DNA of 64,000 bases. It comes from Centropus unirufus. Its lineage: Eukaryota > Chordata > Aves > Cuculiformes > Centropidae. Position 1 is the first letter of the stretch, and each line of letters opens with the position of its first letter. The stretch covers positions 1,134,735-1,198,734 of the forward strand of contig VYZI01000105.1 in the NCBI GenBank assembly GCA_013397695.1, read 5' to 3'. Below the pieces are notes generated by a model. The model made no database searches. It was not told the origin of the DNA and saw nothing but the letters and a program-made list of their open reading frames with translations. The position numbers and the translations under genes are program-made. This document shows, piece after piece, positions 58,425 to 64,000 of this stretch.

Positions 58425-59317
58425 ATAGAGTAGACTTTCAAATAGCCAGGTCTTTAGCAAAGAAGGCAATGACATCTATTTGTTGCATTATCAGCTCTGA
58501 AGAAACTAATCCACAATACTCACACACTAGTTTGTTGAGCTCTTCCTTTGCAGTTTGAATTCTGGAGAAAATTGATGTGAAGCAGGCTATGCAGTTTCTG
58601 AGTGATACAGAACTACAAGCCAAGCAACCCAATGGTCCATCATTAGAGAGAGAAAAATTTGTACAGTGCAAAACATGTCTTTAGGATCCAGCAGCTACAA
58701 TGGAACTCATGGAAAGTGAAAATGTCTTCTTTTCAGGTGGATGAACAAAAAATCTCTACGTAAGGCCCATATTCTCCTTTAATCCAGTTCAGGTCTTACT
58801 AAGTTTTGTTATGTCCAAGATATAACTGTGCTTAGTGGCTCAAGAAGTGGATGTAAACCATATATTTTAAGGATGCATAGAAATGGAACAACCACATGTA
58901 TATACAGTAAAATAGCAGTGATAAATGGAGAGATTTGAGTTCAGAGTTGCCTTCATGGGCAGATACGTGCAGAGACCATTCCCTTCTATGTGAGGTCCAG
59001 TGGAGCTTGGCTGACCCATCTAGGCTCCCACATACTCTTCCCCCCATGATAGAGACCTGCACCCCACAGCGTCTAGGACCTACTTCACAGCAGTAAAACT
59101 TGTGTTCTTCAGAACACTTTGTGCAACCAGGGTATGTTTTTAAGGGAATATGTCAAGCTATGTGTGTATGGCTGCATTCTTTCAAAAACACCCTGGTGTT
59201 TTGTTCCTTAGAGAAAACCAAGGGAAACATCTTCTATATATTCAAGATAAAAGCGAGTTTGCTTTGTGTTCAGCAGCACTTCACAATTTTGGGACCAGGT
59301 TCTCCAATGTGCTCAAC
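58425..59317. other. Spacer with one unassigned open frame
   Basis: A minus-strand frame at 58438-58671 (77 codons, Cys-rich with LACSSVSLRNCIACF) looks varied in composition but is not recognised. Confidence 0.5.
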
Positions 59318-59487
59318 ATTTTGGCCTCAAGTTGCAACAAGAGAGGTTTAGATTGGATACGATAAAAGAATTATTTACCAAAAGAATGATCAAGCATTGG
59401 AATAAGCTGCCCAGGGAAGTGGTGGAGTCTCAGTCCCTGAATGGGTTAAAAAAGCATGTAGAGGTGGCACTCTGGGACATGGTTTAG
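59266..59487 (+). pseudogene. CR1 ORF2 C-terminal remnant with natural end
   Basis: Residues 21-30 LKLQQERFRL, 42-57 IKHWNKLPREVVESQS and the end ALWDMV with stop match the CR1 ORF2 terminus. The first 18 residues are unrelated flank. Everything upstream of the last 55 codons is lost by 5' truncation. Confidence 0.85.
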
Positions 59488-59573
59488 TAGGCACAGTGGC
59501 ATTAGGCTGATGGTTATACTGGATGGGCTTAGGGGTCTTTTCCAGCCTTACTCATTGTCCAATTCTATGATCT
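59318..59573 (+). mobile_element. CR1 LINE 3'-end fragment
   Basis: GGCCTCAAGTTGCAACAAGA, GGTTTAGATTGGATACGATA, CTGCCCAGGGAAGTGGTGGA, GGTTTAGTAGGCACAGTGGC and GGGGTCTTTTCCAGCCTTAC, ending AATTCTATGAT. Same 3' UTR type as 10930 and 24030. Confidence 0.95.
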
Positions 59574-62500
59574 CTAGTCTCCTGCAAGATGTGAATTCTG
59601 CCCATGGCCAGCTTTGTCTTCTGCTGGGAAAGACAAACAATCCCAAATGCCATATAAGAAAGTCAATGGGGGTACATCCGGGTTTTTTAGGAATTTTACA
59701 TGTTCCAAAAAATGCCAGTCTTTCTCAAAGTGCGCTGGTACTGGTCTGAGAGCTGTTAGGCTTCTTCTCCCGTTGGCGTGCTTCCAACCGCAGCAACCAC
59801 CTTCACTTCTACTCTTTTCATTTTCTTATGCTTCCATCCTGAGAATTGTTCAAGGGAAGAACTTTCAGGTCTGATCTAATCCTCTTACACACCCAGGAGC
59901 TTCATCACACCTGGCAGGTACTGGGAATCTGGCCAGCCCAGGATGTACCAAGTTTGGACCGAGGTTCTTCCAGAAGTGTAGCTTTGCAGTTGGAAGTGCT
60001 CTGTGAGGCCCTGAGAACCATGGTATTTGTGTGTTACCATTACAGCTCCATCCTCTCTGTTTGAGACTGTTTCCCATTGATTACCTCTTTAAATCAATAT
60101 TAATGTATTTTCTCAGGGTTAATCTTTTCTCTTTGTTCTTTAACTCCTTTCCCACCATCCCTCCCCAGCACTTCCCATCTCTGGTGACTGGAGCCCTTGC
60201 CAATTCCCCTCCCTTGCATCAAAGCACCGTTTCATCACAGGACTGTAATTTATACAATTTCTCCTGCTCGCTTTACTTAATTGTCTCATTTGTAATACTC
60301 CATCCTCTTTCCTTTTCAATTCATTCAGAATACCCATTCTGGTTAAAATAAATATGTATTTTTAATTTTAAGCAGCCTAATTTAATTTTGTAAATGTGGT
60401 ATGAGTATTAATCAGGACTCCTTCTAAATCCAAGGCACATTAAGCCTCAACCTATAGCACAGCATGGCTTGCTCAGTTCCAAATCCCTTCTCTCACTTTT
60501 TTTTTATGTGCAAAGCTCTGAACTTCACTGCTTGAGGTTCCTGCTCAAAGCTCTGAAGTTCTCTGCCTGAGTCCCTGCTCAAGGACTTCTTGAGCTCCCT
60601 GGCAGTTGTTAATAACCAAGGAGAAGTGGAGGCAGAGTGGAAGATGGGGGACTCTGACAGGTATTGTTCTCAAGGTCAACAGCCTGCTTTTTTAGAGGGT
60701 TGTAGTATTGCCACTTCGTAAAAGACTTGCTTCCCGTATGTTTCCTGTGGACCATTTGCCTTTGATACTGTTATCCCCACCAGTCCTTGTGCCTTGTTTC
60801 CATCACTGGCTTTATCCCACCCACCTCAAATAAGCCCCCAAACAACTGTTTTTCTTACCATACCACTCCCCAGAAATCACCATCAAAAAGCATTCTGGGT
60901 GCCGCTCTTTCAAGAGTCTCTTGGTATTTACAACAGGCTCGAAATTTTTACCAGCTTGATATTAAGGCTTTTCTTAGAAATCTCTCCCTGTCTTTCATCT
61001 CCCAGATGAAACTTCAGAGTACTTGATGTATATTCCAGAGCAGCCCATAAGCTGCTCCTTGTTTCACCCCAGGGGAAATGTGAATCTCCAGGGAGGCGAA
61101 AATTCATGAACCTCTAAAAGCATTTCCAGGAAACTACACAACTTCAGAAAGTTTCTAGGTAGATGTTGCTACTGCAGATAAGTTTTTCTGAGTCACTTCT
61201 TAGAAACCTCTCTGTGTTATTCTATGGCTCTACCAGCTGTGTGCCTGAGGAGACCAGCTTGGTGTTCCATGGCCATTTCTGTATTCAAATAAATTTGTGC
61301 ATTTTCCTCTATGCTCTAATTGCAGACAAGGCAAGACATTCCCCCTGTGTTCCTGCCCTTCATACTGCTCACATGCTTTAATTCTTCTGGCTGTTCTCTT
61401 GTGACTGACACCTCATCCCATTGTGTAAAGGTCCTGCAGACCTTCAAATCACATCAGTCCCAGACTATAAACTATCCAAATGCTGCTGTCTGGAGGGTCT
61501 TTGGTGGTGAGGTGAATTCCATCATGAAAACTCCCATTGTAAATTATGGTAATTGCAAACAGAGGGCACAAGGACCAGAAAGACTCATTTAGTGAGTGAA
61601 ATTCTTACTGCCTTTGGCAGAACTCTGGGTGGAAAAATCAGAATGAGCTTATGAAGGAATCTCAGGGGACTGCAGCTCCCTTCTCAAAACTTCTATTGCT
61701 CTATTCAACAAGTCTGAACTTTACTTTCGTCCTTCCCTCATTTCTGCTGATATGAGAGGAAGATTCTAAAGCTGAGGCACAGGTCTCAGGTACCCAAATG
61801 GTGATCATTTGATGGTTCCTTCATTCTCAGGATGTACTTTGCTTTCCCTTCTACCTATTCTTCCTTTGCATTTCTAGTAGAAAGTCCCAGAACTGAGTTT
61901 ACAAATGTAGAATGCTAAAAATACACACCTGAGATGTTTCTATACAGTTTCTTGAGGTAATCCAAAGCTGTCATTCAACTGTGGCAGTGAACCCTGCCAT
62001 GGATAGGAACACAAGGTCTGAAACGGGGTGGACGGTGTCAGGTTCATGGCAGGAGCCATAGCAATGTTCATGCAACTCGCTTGACCCATTTAGCAACTTT
62101 GGGTGGGCTTTGCAGCTCTCAGGTGGTGATCTGCTTTGAAAACTCTTTCATAGATACTCATCCGCTTGTTGTCCAGGGATTCACATGTAGTTGCTGAACT
62201 ATAATATCTTGTCTGTTTTCACCCAACTATACATTAAACCTGTAAAATTTCATGTCAATGCATGTTCCGGTGAAACAGGACAAAATTTATTGCAGAAGCT
62301 AAAAGGTTTCTATTCGCTGAAAAGTACCAGATGGTTCTAATACCTCCATGTGCCTTGAATGTTCAGGAGAGAACTATTTTCCTTCTGCCCTCTGTTTTCT
62401 GGGAATCCCTCCCAAGATTTTATGGTGGCATTGTGGACTTTGCACCATTACCAGGTGGTAGCTGGAGCAGCTACTGTTAAACAAAGTAGATGTAAAACTG

Positions 62501-63599
62501 AACTCAGGGAATCACTTCTGTACGATAGTGGTGACTGTTATTTTCAAGATGGCATTAACTGTATTACTCGGTTTTGGACCATCAATTCTTGTCATGTTAT
62601 CTCTGTGTATTTTATTTATACATTTTGCTTTCTTGTTTTATTTAATGTAACTTTACTGTGCTGAACACACCTGTGGCTCTTGCATAAGTCAAGCATGAAG
62701 GCACCTGAGCTCTTTGACTCCTTCCTGTGAAGATGACATCCAAGGTGTGTAGTAGATTCAGGAGGTGTTTCGGTTCCAGACAGATGGATCCTCTCCTTCC
62801 TGCAATGAATCAGACTTAAAAGACTATTTTAAAAGCATTTTTTTCCCCCTTTGGCTGTTTCATACATCTTAGGAGTGCAGACGGAAGGACATTCACTCTT
62901 CTCCTACTGGCTCCATCACACCTGTTTGGTGCCACAGGGGATTTTTGGTACAATACCTGCCCTTCTGTGTCATGTTTGAATATTTTAGGGAGGTGGGCTA
63001 ACCCTAGCTGTCTACCAGGATGCAGATGTGTTTGAAGTTTGATAAGTTGTCTTCAGATGAACACAGGATGCATGGGAGTCTGTGGTGCACATTGTTGGGG
63101 TTATTGAGGACTGCAGGTATGCAATCTCAGAGCATTTTCCTCTAAAGTGATTACTCTCAGTGATGATCTCAGGAGTGTTTCTATTCTATGCTGTGAAGCA
63201 CAGAATTCTATTATGTGCTATTCTCTGTGTGTTTTGCTGTTCTATGCACCTTGGCAGAATTGAGACTTTGAGTTTTATATTCCCTGTTCCATTATGCGCA
63301 TGAGTTCATCCACGGAGTTTGTCCATGCAACAAGGAAGACCTACACTCAGGATCCCTCCTGTTTATATTGCCCCGTCTCTGTCCCAGGAGCCTCTCGTTC
63401 ATGCAAAATAATGAGCCTGACTATTTTCAGGTTAGTCACTTTGGGTCTTCACAGTAAAGGAAAAAAATCCATCTCCTTTGTTCACCTCTATGTAGCACCC
63501 ATACCAGCTGAGGTTGCAACCCAGGCAGGAAGTGGAAGGAGGATACTTATCTTCTCCTCTCCATTTAAAAAAAAATAAAAATATATATATCTATTTACA
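59574..63599. other. Long spacer, no recognisable CR1
   Basis: Four kilobases of mixed sequence with no recognised gene. Contains a 34-bp tandem duplication at 60511-60601 and an AT-rich tract at about 63567-63590. Confidence 0.5.
60511..60601. repeat. 34-bp tandem duplication with partial third copy
   Basis: CAAAGCTCTGAACTTCACTG begins at 60511 and CAAAGCTCTGAAGTTCTCTG at 60545, both 34-bp units ending CCTGCT. A third partial unit starts at 60579. Confidence 0.85.
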
Positions 63600-63714
63600 G
63601 GATCACAGAAGCATAAGATCATAAAATGGTTTGAGTTGGATGGGACTTAAAGAACATCCGGTTCCAAGTTCCCTGCCATAAGCAGAGAGACCTTCCACTG
63701 GATTAAGTTGTTGA
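63600..63714 (-). mobile_element. Outer CR1, first segment
   Basis: GGATCACAGAAGCATAAGAT, CATAAAATGGTTTGAGTTGG, AGCAGAGAGACCTTCCACTG and GATTAAGTTGTTGA form the inverted CR1 3' end. The copy is interrupted at 63714 by another CR1 and resumes at 63915. Confidence 0.93.
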
Positions 63715-63914
63715 ATCATAGAATCATTTGGTTAGAAAAGACCTTTGAGATCATTGAGTCTAACCATACCTGCCCACTGCTAAAACATATTTCTAAGCAC
63801 CTCAGAACCCTGTCTTTTACAAGCCTCCAGGGATGGTGACTCAACTACCTCTCTAGGCTTCCTGTTCCAGTGCCTGATAACCCTTCTGGGGAAGAAATTT
63901 TTCCTCATATCTAA
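63715..63914 (-). mobile_element. Inner CR1, inserted in another CR1
   Basis: ATCATAGAATCATTTGGTTA, GAAAAGACCTTTGAGATCAT, TGAGTCTAACCATACCTGCC, GCCTCCAGGGATGGTGACTC and TTCTGGGGAAGAAATTTTTC form a 200-bp inverted CR1 3' end of a different UTR type. AAGTTGTTGA at 63705-63714 and AAGTTTGATA at 63915-63924 may be the target duplication. Confidence 0.92.
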
Positions 63915-64000
63915 AAGTTTGATAAGCCTCATCTAGCCTGGCCTTGACCATTTCCAGGGTTGGTGCATCCATGCCCTCTCTGGGCAATGTTTTTCAGTGC
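63915..64000 (-). mobile_element. Outer CR1, second segment, running off the window
   Basis: ATCTAGCCTGGCCTTGACCA, TTTCCAGGGTTGGTGCATCC and CTCTCTGGGCAATGTTTTTC continue exactly where the segment ending at 63714 left off in the family order. Confidence 0.92.

Overview
The window looks like non-coding nuclear DNA of a bird. It is AT-rich and holds no cellular gene that I can support. It is instead full of 5'-truncated copies of CR1 (chicken repeat 1), the dominant avian LINE. The youngest copies end in the avian CR1 tail, an ATTCTATG octamer repeated two to five times. There are no mammalian SINEs or L1 copies, and no bacterial-style operons. One 160-base run of N lies inside a pentanucleotide microsatellite, as expected for a draft assembly.

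Layout. From 1 to 4.2 kb the sequence is mostly unassigned. From 4.3 to 20.6 kb there is a dense series of CR1 copies on both strands, with old CR1/L3-like remnants at 5.4-6.65, 17.15-17.78 and 18.8-19.2 kb. That stretch also holds a CR1 split by about 660 bp of foreign DNA (15.05-16.38 kb) and the (GAGAA)n array at 18.2-18.6 kb. From 20.6 to 31 kb only one substantial CR1 is present (24.03-24.64 kb). A degenerate 60-bp tandem array followed by a promoter-like stretch (30.98-31.9 kb) may be an LTR. Old and younger CR1 copies lie at 33.0-34.2, 37.4-37.9 and 39.6-40.1 kb. A probable solo LTR with a TTGCT target duplication and three tandem poly(A) signals lies at 48.8-49.2 kb. Tail-to-tail and opposed CR1 pairs occur at 49.7-52.6 kb, and further CR1 copies at 54.3, 58.1 and 59.3 kb. 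The right edge (63.6-64.0 kb) is a CR1 inserted in another CR1.

The only recognisable protein-coding sequence is decayed CR1 ORF2: the end of the reverse transcriptase domain and the C-terminal region. All of it is frameshifted, truncated or stopped, so nothing here should still transpose by itself. Other open frames, the longest 164 codons, look like chance or are unrecognised. The layers of repeats (old CR1/L3-like, then CR1, then CR1-in-CR1 and LTR insertions) make the window a record of successive transposition waves. I found no convincing undescribed gene system. The items most worth checking are the two LTR candidates, the unassigned insertion inside the split CR1, and a few exon-like open frames.
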